Shown here piece after piece: positions 1-6,637 of a DNA stretch of 7,534 nucleotides. This DNA comes from an uncultured Coriobacteriales bacterium. Its GTDB lineage: Bacteria > Actinomycetota > Coriobacteriia > Coriobacteriales > UMGS124. The stretch is from positions 1 through 7,534 of the forward strand of contig CAKUKJ010000098.1 of assembly GCA_934662525.1 (NCBI GenBank), written 5' to 3'. Made by a program: the position numbers and the translations under genes. Within the stretch, counting starts at the first letter, position 1. Every line of letters begins with the position of its first letter. A model generated the notes under the pieces. It saw only the letters and a list, made by a program, of their open reading frames with translations. It searched no databases and had not been told where the DNA came from.

Positions 1-819
1 GCGCCTGGCAGCGAACGACGCCTCACAGGAATCGGAATCGGGCAGCTTGTAAGTCTCGACTGGAAGGAACAGGAACCCTCCCCGGCGACCTGGCGCCAGA
101 CTGTAGGAAAGCTCGTCGACTCGCTTGCCCCCTATGATTCCGGCCTTCTCATAACTGTTGACGAGGTTCGGCCCGATTTAGACGAGATGGTCTATCTTTC
201 GGCAATCTACCAGCACTTTGTACGCGAACGCAAGCGAGTGGCACTTGTAATGGCAGGTTTGCCGTTCAATATCTCTTCATTGCTGCAAGACAAGACGGTC
301 TCCTTCTTGAGGCGTGCCCAGCACCAATATCTCGGCAGACTCCCGGAATTCGAAATACGCGAGGCCTTGCAGAAAACCGTCGCCTCATCAGACCGTTCGA
401 TTAACGATGACGCGCTCGACCATGCAACGACGGCCATTGACGGGTCGCCTTTCATGCTCCAACTCGTTGGGTACCGCATGTGGGACCAACATCCCGAACT
501 GCCTGACATCACCCTGGAAGACGCAAGGCACGGCTCCAGACTCGCCATCAGCGAGATGAAGGATCGGGTGCTCGAGTCGACCTGGCGAGAGCTCTCCGAC
601 GGCGACTTGGCCTTCTTGCGCGCCATGCTGCCCGACAAAGGGGGCTCGTCCATGCGCGATATAGCCGAACGGCTCGGAAAGTCGAGCGCCTACGCAAACA
701 CCTATCGCCGACGTTTGCTCGAACAAGGCGTCATCGGCGAACGCCGCCGAGGCGTAGTGGGCTTCGACCTGCCTGCATTCAAGGAGTTTCTGGAGGAAAA
801 GGCAGCCGAAGGAGAGTAG
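1..819 (+). CDS. AAA-type ATP-binding protein with C-terminal winged helix (5' end missing)
   Basis: The frame is open from the first base, so the gene starts outside the window; the in-frame ATG at 187 lies inside the ATPase domain and is not the start. The visible 272 residues begin after the Walker A region. A Walker B strand LLITVDEV lies at fragment residues 49-56 (Asp54, Glu55), a sensor-1-like strand ending VMAGLP near 84-88, and an arginine-containing FLRRAQ segment follows. The last ~70 residues form a probable winged helix (DIAERLGKSSAYANTYRRRL, then GVIGERRRG), as in COG1672-type ATPases related to ORC/STAND proteins. A role in regulation, defence or mobile-element biology is possible, but nothing here fixes it. 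Codons such as ATA, TTA and CAA are more frequent than in the reductase gene at 3775, which may reflect transfer. It converges with the GGDEF gene. The AAA-like fold is fairly sure; the function is unknown. Confidence 0.8.
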   Translation, partial: APGSERRLTGIGIGQLVSLDWKEQEPSPATWRQTVGKLVDSLAPYDSGLLITVDEVRPDLDEMVYLSAIYQHFVRERKRVALVMAGLPFNISSLLQDKTVSFLRRAQHQYLGRLPEFEIREALQKTVASSDRSINDDALDHATTAIDGSPFMLQLVGYRMWDQHPELPDITLEDARHGSRLAISEMKDRVLESTWRELSDGDLAFLRAMLPDKGGSSMRDIAERLGKSSAYANTYRRRLLEQGVIGERRRGVVGFDLPAFKEFLEEKAAEGE

Positions 820-845
820 CCCTCCCCAGAAACCTTCGACAAAAC

Positions 846-883
846 GGGGCGACCATACGTGCCAAAGTCGCATGGCACACCCC
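846..883. terminator. Possible weak hairpin between convergent genes
   Basis: GTGCCA (859-864) and TGGCAC (873-878) form a 6-base stem around an 8-base loop, flanked by GGGG (846-849) and CCCC (880-883), which could pair across an asymmetric internal loop. Read on the minus strand, the structure is followed by GTTTTG, so it could end the minus-strand GGDEF transcript. There is no T-tract on the plus side. The stem is short and the terminator role is an inference. Confidence 0.3.
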
Positions 884-890
884 AATCCCC

Positions 891-2705
891 TCAGCGCTCC
901 GCGTGGTTTGCGCGCTTGTCGCGGTACATCGCGCGGTCGGCCTCCTCGAAGGCCCGCTCGAAGGAGAACTCGCCGGACTCGGTCGTGGAGATGCCGAAGG
1001 CGACGCTGGGAGCCAAAACCTCGTCGGTGTGCTCGACGAGCCTGCGCTTGATGGCCGCGACAATCCGGGCCGCCTCATCGCGGTCGCACCGCGGGCATAC
1101 AATGAGGAACTCGTCGCCGCCGAGGCGCACCGGCACGCAGCCTTGCGGTATCGCCTGCATTATGGAGTTGGCAACGCGCTGCAGCAGCAGGTCGCCATAC
1201 TCGTGCCCCAACGAGTCGTTGACGCGCTTGAGGTAGTTGCAGTCCATCATGATCAGGCTGATGGGCAGGCAGCCCGGCCGGGCAAGATTCTCATTGCGCG
1301 ACTCGAGGTAGTTGCGGTTGTACAGGCCGGTCAGCTTGTCCCTGAACGACAGCTCCTCGGTCTGCTTCACCGACGTGATGTCCCTCGTCGTCACCAGCAC
1401 GGCCTCGACGTTGCCGTCCTCGTCGAGCGCCTGCGGGACAAGCATCACGGAATACCAGGCGCCGTCGCGGTCCCTGGCCTCGCAGGTAAGGGACGGTTTG
1501 CCCTTCAGGCGGGCGGCGATGGTGTCCAGGTCCATGAAGTGCATGATCACCGGGTAGAGGCCCTCCCTTACCTGCGTCTTGCAAACGGCGAAGAGGAAGT
1601 CCTGCGGCTCGGGATGCTCCTTGTAGATTGGCTCCAGGCGCTCGGAGGGGCGGATGGGCTCAAGCTCCATGCTATCCATATGCAGCAGGAAGGTCGAGGC
1701 ATACGCGGCGCTGATGGCGTTGATGATCCGCAGCTGCTTCTCCATCTTGGCGATGCTTATCCTGTCGGAGCGCCTCTGCATGGCCAGGATGATGATGCCT
1801 ATCCCTAAGTAGACCATGAGGGCGATTCCGATGAACGCCGTCTGGTGGTCGAACACGTTCTCCGCCTCGTACACCACGTAGACATGGTAGGTGCCATACA
1901 CGCGATGCAGCCCGTAAAACGTGCTGCCGCCATACGTGAACTTGGTGAGCTGGTCGTCTTTCCACTCGACGGTGTCGGCGACCTGGCGGTATTGGGACTG
2001 CCCCATCTCCTCCACAAAGGTGCTGTTCGTAGAGAGCTCCTGCGTGCCGTCGGTAATGAGCAGGATGGGGTCCTTGTAGAAGTTGTTGTTTGCCAGGATG
2101 CTCTCGATCGTGATCTCGTAGGGGTCGAACGTCGGTTTCTCGGCCGACGCATAGCACAGGATGAGGTGCTCGGCGTCAGTGCAGGCCATGGCCGCCATGT
2201 CGTAGGCGCGCGAGTCGATCGTCACATGGTCGACGTAGGTTTTCTGCGGATGACTCAGGATGTCTTTGATCTTGTCGGTGGATATCGCCTCTTCCCAGAG
2301 GGCGTAGGCGTCGCGCCCGTCCATGTCGGCCTGGGCGACGGGTTCCAGGTTCGCGTCGAGGACGACGATGCCGCTGAGATGCTCGGTGTGGATGAAGTCA
2401 TCCAGAAAATCAGAGTCCTCGAGCTTCTCGGCCGCGATGAACTCGTTCAGGCCGTGCGCCTTGTCCAGCAAGTCCTGCAGCGACCTGGCGAGGTTCCCGC
2501 GCGTGTAGTTGTCGAACTTCTGGCATTCCGCCTGCATGAACGAGGCGGCCTCCTCGGCCAGCGTATAGGTCTCGCGCAGGTCCTGGTATCGAACGGAGAG
2601 CCCCACACCGACAAACACAATGACGCTGGCGACCAAAAACACGCCGAGGACACGGTGGAGGCGCTTGAGAGAGGGTTCCTTCGGCCCCCTTGGCTCCTTA
2701 CGCAT
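891..2705 (-). CDS. Membrane-anchored GGDEF diguanylate cyclase with extracytoplasmic sensor and PAS-like region
   Basis: Predicted to make cyclic di-GMP from two GTP at the inner face of the membrane. The 604-residue protein has a membrane segment at about 16-38, an extracytoplasmic region at about 39-287 (Cache-like by layout, not proven), a second membrane segment at 289-309, a PAS-like region at about 320-445 ending in TTRDIT, and a GGDEF domain at about 450-598. The active site looks intact: RDKLTGLYNRNYL at 455-467, Asp488, Asn490, Asn496-Asp497, and GGDEF at 529-533. The inhibitory I-site RxxD is absent, with PQGC at 520-523. The ATG at 2705 is chosen because GAGGAGGTG lies 7 bases upstream; a longer open frame to 2858 runs inside the binding-protein gene and lacks support. 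The start overlaps that gene's stop (ATGCGTAA), implying translational coupling. There is no EAL or HD-GYP domain. Enzyme class is nearly certain; the ligand is unknown. Confidence 0.93.
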   Translation of the reverse strand: MRKEPRGPKEPSLKRLHRVLGVFLVASVIVFVGVGLSVRYQDLRETYTLAEEAASFMQAECQKFDNYTRGNLARSLQDLLDKAHGLNEFIAAEKLEDSDFLDDFIHTEHLSGIVVLDANLEPVAQADMDGRDAYALWEEAISTDKIKDILSHPQKTYVDHVTIDSRAYDMAAMACTDAEHLILCYASAEKPTFDPYEITIESILANNNFYKDPILLITDGTQELSTNSTFVEEMGQSQYRQVADTVEWKDDQLTKFTYGGSTFYGLHRVYGTYHVYVVYEAENVFDHQTAFIGIALMVYLGIGIIILAMQRRSDRISIAKMEKQLRIINAISAAYASTFLLHMDSMELEPIRPSERLEPIYKEHPEPQDFLFAVCKTQVREGLYPVIMHFMDLDTIAARLKGKPSLTCEARDRDGAWYSVMLVPQALDEDGNVEAVLVTTRDITSVKQTEELSFRDKLTGLYNRNYLESRNENLARPGCLPISLIMMDCNYLKRVNDSLGHEYGDLLLQRVANSIMQAIPQGCVPVRLGGDEFLIVCPRCDRDEAARIVAAIKRRLVEHTDEVLAPSVAFGISTTESGEFSFERAFEEADRAMYRDKRANHAER

Positions 2706-3516
2706 CTGCAGACACCTCCTCGGCCTCGCCAGGGGGTATGTCCGCGCCGTAGACAGCGAGGATGCCGGCAATCGTGCCGTCCGCGCGCATCTCGTCCAAC
2801 GCGTCGTTGATGTCTTGCCAATGCCGCGTGTCGTCGTCTTTGCTGAATGCCACGGCAAGGTCCGCCGTCGTAATGGCTCCGTCGATGAAGCGGAACTGCC
2901 CCGGGTAGCTGTCGATGACCCGCTGGAGCACCACCTCGTGGCCGCCCAAGGCGTTTGTGTACCCCTTCACGAACGCGGTCTCCGCCATCTCGAACGTGCC
3001 GCAGGAATACACCTGGACGACGGACGTGCCTGAGCTGTTCAGAAGGATCTCCTCGATTTTTGAGCCGGCACGCACGGCTATGCCGCCGCGGCCGCTCGCA
3101 TCCCAAACATCCTGGTCGGGGCTTTGAGCCGTCACGATGACCCGCAGGTTGGTCTGCATGTAGGCATCCGTCCAGCGGTAGGCATCCTCGCGGCCGTCTT
3201 TGATGAAGGCATTCCACAGGCAGTCGACGGAGCCGTTTTGCAGGTACTCGTCGCGGTCGCTCCAGCTGACCTCCACGAAGACCGGCCGGTATCCGGCCCT
3301 GCGGCAGGCCTCGGTCGCAATCTCGGCGTCGATTCCTTTGTAGTCGCCGTTCTCGTCGATATAAAAGAACGGGTTCAGCGTGCTGACGCCGATCTTGAGC
3401 TCGGGGAGGTCGGAGCCCGCGTCGGCATCGTCAGACAAGGGGGCGGCATGGCAGGCCGCAACGACACAAGCCGCCACGACCACCAGTATGCATGCCAACA
3501 CTTTGCTGATCTTCAA
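2698..3516 (-). CDS. Family 3 extracellular solute-binding lipoprotein (amino-acid type)
   Basis: Predicted to bind a small solute, probably an amino acid or similar compound, outside the membrane. A lipoprotein signal peptide (KISK, hydrophobic stretch, lipobox VAAC) gives a mature lipidated Cys22. SBP_bac_3 hallmarks follow: LKIGVS at 40-45, FFYIDENGDYKGIDAEIA at 50-67, VDCLWNAF at 97-104, the basic Arg109 before YRWTDAY (113-119), and a C-terminal DGTIAGILAVYG segment. The 272-residue length is typical of the family. TTG at 3516 is preferred because GGGGG sits 6 bases upstream and the signal peptide starts cleanly; ATG at 3540 would add MFRYGGFA but lacks a well-placed ribosome site. Frames extending to 4917 are antisense to the reductase and rejected. 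No ABC permease or ATPase is adjacent. The next gene downstream is the overlapping GGDEF gene, so a sensory role is plausible. The ligand cannot be told from sequence. Confidence 0.9.
   Translation of the reverse strand: MKISKVLACILVVVAACVVAACHAAPLSDDADAGSDLPELKIGVSTLNPFFYIDENGDYKGIDAEIATEACRRAGYRPVFVEVSWSDRDEYLQNGSVDCLWNAFIKDGREDAYRWTDAYMQTNLRVIVTAQSPDQDVWDASGRGGIAVRAGSKIEEILLNSSGTSVVQVYSCGTFEMAETAFVKGYTNALGGHEVVLQRVIDSYPGQFRFIDGAITTADLAVAFSKDDDTRHWQDINDALDEMRADGTIAGILAVYGADIPPGEAEEVSADA
2713..2721 (-). promoter_or_regulatory. Shine-Dalgarno of the GGDEF gene
   Basis: GAGGAGGTG on the minus strand lies 7 bases before the ATG at 2705, inside the last codons of the binding-protein gene. It decides the start in favour of 2705 over the in-frame ATG at 2858. 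Confidence 0.85.
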
Positions 3517-3528
3517 GGCAAAGCCCCC

Positions 3529-3547
3529 ATATCGAAACATATCGAAA
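3529..3547. repeat. Tandem ATATCGAAA repeat, 10-base period
   Basis: ATATCGAAA occurs at 3529-3537 and again at 3539-3547, exactly one helical turn apart. If the binding-protein gene starts at TTG 3516, both copies lie in its leader just upstream of the ribosome site, where a regulator could bind. If it starts at ATG 3540, one copy is coding. The repeat is seen directly; its role is an inference. Confidence 0.45.
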
Positions 3548-3559
3548 AACACGGCCCCA

Positions 3560-3573
3560 ATTGTCCCAGGATA
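3560..3573 (-). promoter_or_regulatory. Candidate -10 elements for the SBP/GGDEF operon
   Basis: On the minus strand TATCCT (3573-3568) and GACAAT (3565-3560) lie upstream of the operon and resemble -10 boxes; either would give a leader of a few tens of bases. No good -35 (TTGACA-like) is seen at the right spacing. The ACAATTG core also appears in the opposite orientation in the candidate promoter of the reductase gene. Confidence 0.3.
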
Positions 3574-3592
3574 CCACCGGCTGGCTGGGTTT

Positions 3593-3608
3593 TGGCCGAA
3601 TCCGGCCA
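3593..3608. repeat. Palindrome TGGCCG-AATC-CGGCCA
   Basis: Perfect 6-base arms around a 4-base centre, in the divergent intergenic region about 20 bases upstream of the candidate minus-strand -10. The position suits an operator or a -35-region regulator site for the SBP/GGDEF operon. There is no T-tract, so a terminator is unlikely. No known operator is recognised. Confidence 0.45.
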
Positions 3609-3708
3609 CAGGTTGGGCGGACGGCCTCGAAGCCTTGAAGAACGCCCGGCCAGCGGGGCCGTTCTGCGCCCCATCGAGTGCGACGGCCCAAACGCGCGGC
3701 GGCAACGC

Positions 3709-3714
3709 TACAAT
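3709..3714 (+). promoter_or_regulatory. Candidate -10 box (TACAAT) of the reductase gene
   Basis: GCTACAATT includes TACAAT, one base from TATAAT, in the form common in high-GC actinobacterial promoters. It would start transcription near 3720, giving a leader of about 55 bases that contains the palindrome at 3738-3755. A clear -35 is not visible, so an activator or a weak promoter is possible. Confidence 0.45.
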
Positions 3715-3737
3715 TGCCCAGCCAAACGTTATGGGAC

Positions 3738-3755
3738 GCGCGCCGGTCGGCGCGC
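3738..3755. repeat. Perfect inverted repeat GCGCGCCG-GT-CGGCGCGC in the reductase leader
   Basis: Two perfect 8-base arms with a 2-base centre lie between the candidate -10 and the ribosome site, ending 2 bases before the AGGGAGAGGA element. A folded RNA would need a larger loop and lose the innermost pairs, but a DNA operator would be read as it stands. It could be a repressor site or a leader structure affecting ribosome access. Confidence 0.5.
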
Positions 3756-3757
3756 AA

Positions 3758-3767
3758 AGGGAGAGGA
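3758..3767 (+). promoter_or_regulatory. Shine-Dalgarno of the reductase gene
   Basis: AGGGAGAGGA ends 7 bases before ATG 3775. It selects this start over the longer open frame reaching back to 3124 and over the second ATG at 3784. Confidence 0.8.
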
Positions 3768-3774
3768 CATTCGG

Positions 3775-4905
3775 ATGGACGGAATGAAGAAGCTGGGATT
3801 TGGCTGCATGCGCCTGCCGCTGACGGACGCGGCCGACCCCACCTCGATCGACGTGGGGCTCGTGAGCCAGATGGTGGACGAGTATCTCGCAGCCGGGTTC
3901 ACATACTTCGACAACCTGTACTTCTACCACAAGCGCGCCAGCGAGGGTGCCATGCGCAAGGCGCTCGTGGAGCGCTACCCCCGCGACGCCTACGTGCTGG
4001 CCGACAAGCTGCCCAGCGCGCTCATCAAGCAGCCCGGCGACCAGGAGCGCATCTTTGCCGAGCAGTTTGAGAAGTGCGGCGTGGACCACTTCGACTACTA
4101 CCTGCTGCACGCCCTCGGCGGCCAAAACACGGTGAACACCGACCGCGCCGAGTCGTGGGAGTTCCTGCGCAAGCAGCGCGACGCGGGCAAAATCCGCCAC
4201 CTGGGCTTCTCGTACCACTACAACGCCGAGTACCTCGACGAGCTGCTCACCCGCTGGCCCGACGCGGAGTTCGTGCAGCTGCAGATCAACTACCTCGACT
4301 GGGAAGACGACGGCATCCAGGCGCGCAAGAACTACGAGGTGTGCCGCAAGCACGGCAAGCCCGTTTTCGTGATGGAGCCCATCAAGGGCGGGGCGCTGGC
4401 GGCCGACCTGCCCGCCGAGGCCGTGGACATCCTGCATGCGGCCGACCCGAACGCCTCGCTCGCGTCGTGGGCCGTGCGCTTCGCCGCAAGCCTGCCGGGC
4501 GTGGAGATGGTGCTCTCCGGCATGTCGAGCCTCGAGCAGCTGCGCGACAACGTCTCTTACATGGCCGACTTCAAGCCGCTGGGCGCAGACGAGATGGCCA
4601 TGCTGCACCGCGTGGGCGACCTGGTGCGCTCCAACATCGCCATCCCCTGCACGGCATGCCGCTACTGCGTGCAGCACTGCCCCAAGAATATCGCCATCCC
4701 CGAGTACTTCTCGCTGTACAACGCCGAGAAGCGCACGCGCAGCCGCGACTTCTCCACGCAGGGCATGATCTATCGCGGCTGGAACAACGACCACGGCAAG
4801 GCCGGCGACTGCATTGCCTGCCGGGCATGCGAGCGCGCCTGCCCCCAGCACCTCCCCATCGTCGACGACCTCAAGCTCGTGGCGGAGACGTTCGAGCGGA
4901 GGTAG
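3775..4905 (+). CDS. Aldo/keto reductase with C-terminal two-cluster [4Fe-4S] ferredoxin domain
   Basis: A predicted cytoplasmic oxidoreductase of the COG1453 type. The 376-residue protein has an aldo/keto reductase TIM barrel at about 1-280 and a ferredoxin-like tail at about 285-365. The usual tetrad can be placed: Asp46 and Tyr51 in YFDNLYFYH, Lys78 in LADKLP, and His112 in YYLLHAL. Two CxxCxxCxxxCP motifs, Cys292/295/298/302 and Cys346/349/352/356, should each hold a [4Fe-4S] cluster, so electrons may be passed between the barrel and an iron-sulfur partner instead of only NAD(P)H to a carbonyl. The substrate is unknown. The start at 3775 has a good ribosome site. Codons end almost wholly in G or C, typical of a native gene. 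It is monocistronic and divergent from the SBP/GGDEF operon, sharing its control region. Family assignment is strong. Confidence 0.95.
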   Translation: MDGMKKLGFGCMRLPLTDAADPTSIDVGLVSQMVDEYLAAGFTYFDNLYFYHKRASEGAMRKALVERYPRDAYVLADKLPSALIKQPGDQERIFAEQFEKCGVDHFDYYLLHALGGQNTVNTDRAESWEFLRKQRDAGKIRHLGFSYHYNAEYLDELLTRWPDAEFVQLQINYLDWEDDGIQARKNYEVCRKHGKPVFVMEPIKGGALAADLPAEAVDILHAADPNASLASWAVRFAASLPGVEMVLSGMSSLEQLRDNVSYMADFKPLGADEMAMLHRVGDLVRSNIAIPCTACRYCVQHCPKNIAIPEYFSLYNAEKRTRSRDFSTQGMIYRGWNNDHGKAGDCIACRACERACPQHLPIVDDLKLVAETFERR

Positions 4906-4967
4906 GGGCGAGCGCATAGAGGGGCGGGGGCGACCCGGCTGCCTGTGGCGTGCCCCCTCGCCCTACC
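4901..4967. terminator. GC-rich imperfect hairpin spanning two convergent stop codons
   Basis: GGTAGGGGCGAG (4901-4912) can pair with CTCGCCCTACC (4957-4967) with a one-base bulge, and inside it GGGGGC (4926-4931) pairs with GCCCCC (4952-4957); base 4957 can join only one of the two stems. The arms contain the stop codons of both convergent genes (TAG at 4903-4905 on plus, and at 4965-4963 on minus). There is no T-tract on either side, so it would be a GC-rich bidirectional pause or Rho-independent variant. The pairing is visible; the termination role is inferred. Confidence 0.4.
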
Positions 4968-6561
4968 CCTCCTCGACCAGCCACTCGTCGATGGTCTGAA
5001 GCTCCTCGGAGAAGTTGACGCCCACCTTGTAGAGTTTGCGGCCGTCGCGGGCGAAAGGGAGCATGTAGCCCTTGTCGCCGATCTGGGCAAGGGCGGCCGC
5101 AGCCGACTTGTCGTACTTGAACTCCATCACAAAGATTGACGCGTCTGTGCGCACCACGGCGTCGACCCGGCCCGTCGCCGTCTTAAACTCGGTCTCTATC
5201 TGGATGCCGAGCAGGTCGAAGATGAGGAAGAACGTCGTCTCGAAGCCTCTCTCGTCACGGCTGCCCAGATGGTAGGGGATGCCCGCAAGGTACGACCTCA
5301 TGAGGGAGAGAGCCCCGTCGATATCGTCGTCGTAAAGCTTGTCTGCCAGGCTGTCAAGGAAGCCGTAATGCTCGTGGAGCGCCTCGGGCGCGGCATGCTG
5401 CACGAGGCGCTCGGACAGGCCGCGGCGCACCTCCTCGTTGGGAATGCCGAGCGTGTAGGCGTCGCGGCGGCGGTTGTATCCCTTGATGGTGAGGTAGCCG
5501 CCCTGGTAGAGCAGTGGGAGCGGCGACGTCAGCCTCTCGGCCGGGGCGTCAAACTCCAAGGCGCGGGCCACGCTGCCCTCGAGCCCCGCGATGTCCCAGC
5601 CGCGCGTGTCGAGCAGCCTGATGAGGAACGACGGTGTGCCGCTGGAAAACCAGTAGGCGGCAACATCCATGTTGGCCAAAGCGCTCAGCAGGCTGAACGG
5701 GTTATAGACATCAGGCGAGACTTTACTGAAGTGATACCCGTCATAGTTGGCCTTGAGCTGGGCAAACGCCTCGTCACGCGAGACGCCCTCGCTCTGGGCG
5801 AGACTCTGCACGCCCTCACCCAGCTGCGAGGCGAGCTCCTCCTCCGTGATGCCGCAGATGCCGGCGAACTGCGGCAGCAGCGAGATGTTCGTGAGGTTGT
5901 TGAGCTCGCTGAAAATGGAGAGCTGCGAGAACTTCGTGATGCCGGAGAGGAAGGTGAAGCGCAAGAACTCGTCGCAAGCCTTGAGCGGTGCGTAGAACTC
6001 GCGCATTACCTCGCGAAACGTCTGCAGCTTTTCCGCATCGTGCGTCACGTTGAGCAACGGAGCATCGTACTCGTCGACGAGGACCACGACCTGCTTGCCG
6101 GTTTGGGCATGCGCCGCGTTGATAAGGCCGTACAGTCGAGAACCCGGGGTGTCCGCCTCGGGGTCTCTCCCCCATCTCTTCTCAAGCTGCGCGAGGGCAA
6201 AGTCCAGCAGCTGCACGAGCTGCACGGGGTCGGTCGTCTTAACGGTGGAAAGGTCCACTCGAATGACCGGGTAGCTCTCCCACTCGCCATCCTCAAGCTT
6301 CTCGATTGCAAGCTCCTCGAACAGCTCTCGGCGCCCCTCAAAATAGGCCTGCATGGTCGATATGAGCAGCGACTTGCCGAAGCGGCGAGGCCGACTCAGG
6401 AAAAAGGTCTTGCCCGACCAATGGGCGAGGTCGTAGATGAACGCCGTCTTGTCCACATAGACGTAGCCGTTCGTGCGAATCTCACTGAACGTCTGGATGC
6501 CCACGGGGTACCGCAGTTTTTTGCCCGTCGTTGCCTGCACCATAGCTTGCCGCCCTTCCAT
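4963..6561 (-). CDS. AAA-ATPase_like / PD-(D/E)XK nuclease-superfamily protein (former DUF1703)
   Basis: The 532-residue protein matches the two-part family common in gut anaerobes. The N-terminal AAA-ATPase_like domain (PF09820) has the entry motif YPVGIQTFSEIR and YVDKT at 18-39, a modified Walker A SRPRRFGKS (56-64), Walker B VVVLVDEYD (158-166), and a sensor-1-like FTFLSGITKFS (203-213). The C-terminal PD-(D/E)XK domain (PF08011) has GRVDAVV with Asp467 and FVMEFK with Glu480-x-Lys482, so its nuclease triad looks complete. The molecular role of the family is not settled; it is often present in many copies per genome, and a mobile-element or defence link has been suggested. The ATG at 6561 follows AAAGGGCGGGC; a second start at 6543 (Met7) is also possible. 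It is downstream of and codirectional with ogt, with a 149-base gap holding a long inverted repeat, so it is probably transcribed separately. Confidence 0.93.
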   Translation of the reverse strand: MEGRQAMVQATTGKKLRYPVGIQTFSEIRTNGYVYVDKTAFIYDLAHWSGKTFFLSRPRRFGKSLLISTMQAYFEGRRELFEELAIEKLEDGEWESYPVIRVDLSTVKTTDPVQLVQLLDFALAQLEKRWGRDPEADTPGSRLYGLINAAHAQTGKQVVVLVDEYDAPLLNVTHDAEKLQTFREVMREFYAPLKACDEFLRFTFLSGITKFSQLSIFSELNNLTNISLLPQFAGICGITEEELASQLGEGVQSLAQSEGVSRDEAFAQLKANYDGYHFSKVSPDVYNPFSLLSALANMDVAAYWFSSGTPSFLIRLLDTRGWDIAGLEGSVARALEFDAPAERLTSPLPLLYQGGYLTIKGYNRRRDAYTLGIPNEEVRRGLSERLVQHAAPEALHEHYGFLDSLADKLYDDDIDGALSLMRSYLAGIPYHLGSRDERGFETTFFLIFDLLGIQIETEFKTATGRVDAVVRTDASIFVMEFKYDKSAAAALAQIGDKGYMLPFARDGRKLYKVGVNFSEELQTIDEWLVEEG

Positions 6562-6580
6562 GCCCGCCCTTTCAAGGCCA

Positions 6581-6586
6581 AGTGTA
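6581..6586 (-). promoter_or_regulatory. Weak candidate -10 box of the AAA/PD-(D/E)XK gene
   Basis: TACACT on the minus strand (within GATACACTT) lies about 20 bases before the ATG at 6561. No convincing -35 is seen upstream, so this is only a suggestion. Confidence 0.2.
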
Positions 6587-6637
6587 TCATCCTGCAGTCA
6601 GCCGAGCATCGCCGCCCATGCGGACCGTGGGAATCAG

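Noticed and set aside
1845..2810. 321-residue and neighbouring plus-strand open frames opposite the GGDEF gene (also 903-1808)
   Set aside because: Val/Leu/Arg/Gly-rich shadows of a gene with complete motifs on the other strand; no ribosome sites or domains.
2706..2858. 51-residue N-terminal extension of the GGDEF protein
   Set aside because: It lies in another frame of the SBP gene, reads as an Arg/Thr/Ser-rich shadow, and the strong ribosome site and membrane anchor fit ATG 2705.
3124..3774. Upstream extension of the reductase frame to ATG 3124
   Set aside because: It crosses the binding-protein gene in antisense and the intergenic palindromes; the reductase fold begins at KKLGFGCMRLP and ATG 3775 has its own ribosome site.
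3541..4917. Long minus-strand extension (to 4917) of the solute-binding protein frame
   Set aside because: It is antisense to the well-supported reductase gene and reads as a low-complexity Ala/Val/Leu/Gly/His-rich shadow; the signal peptide and ribosome site place the real start at 3516 (or 3540).
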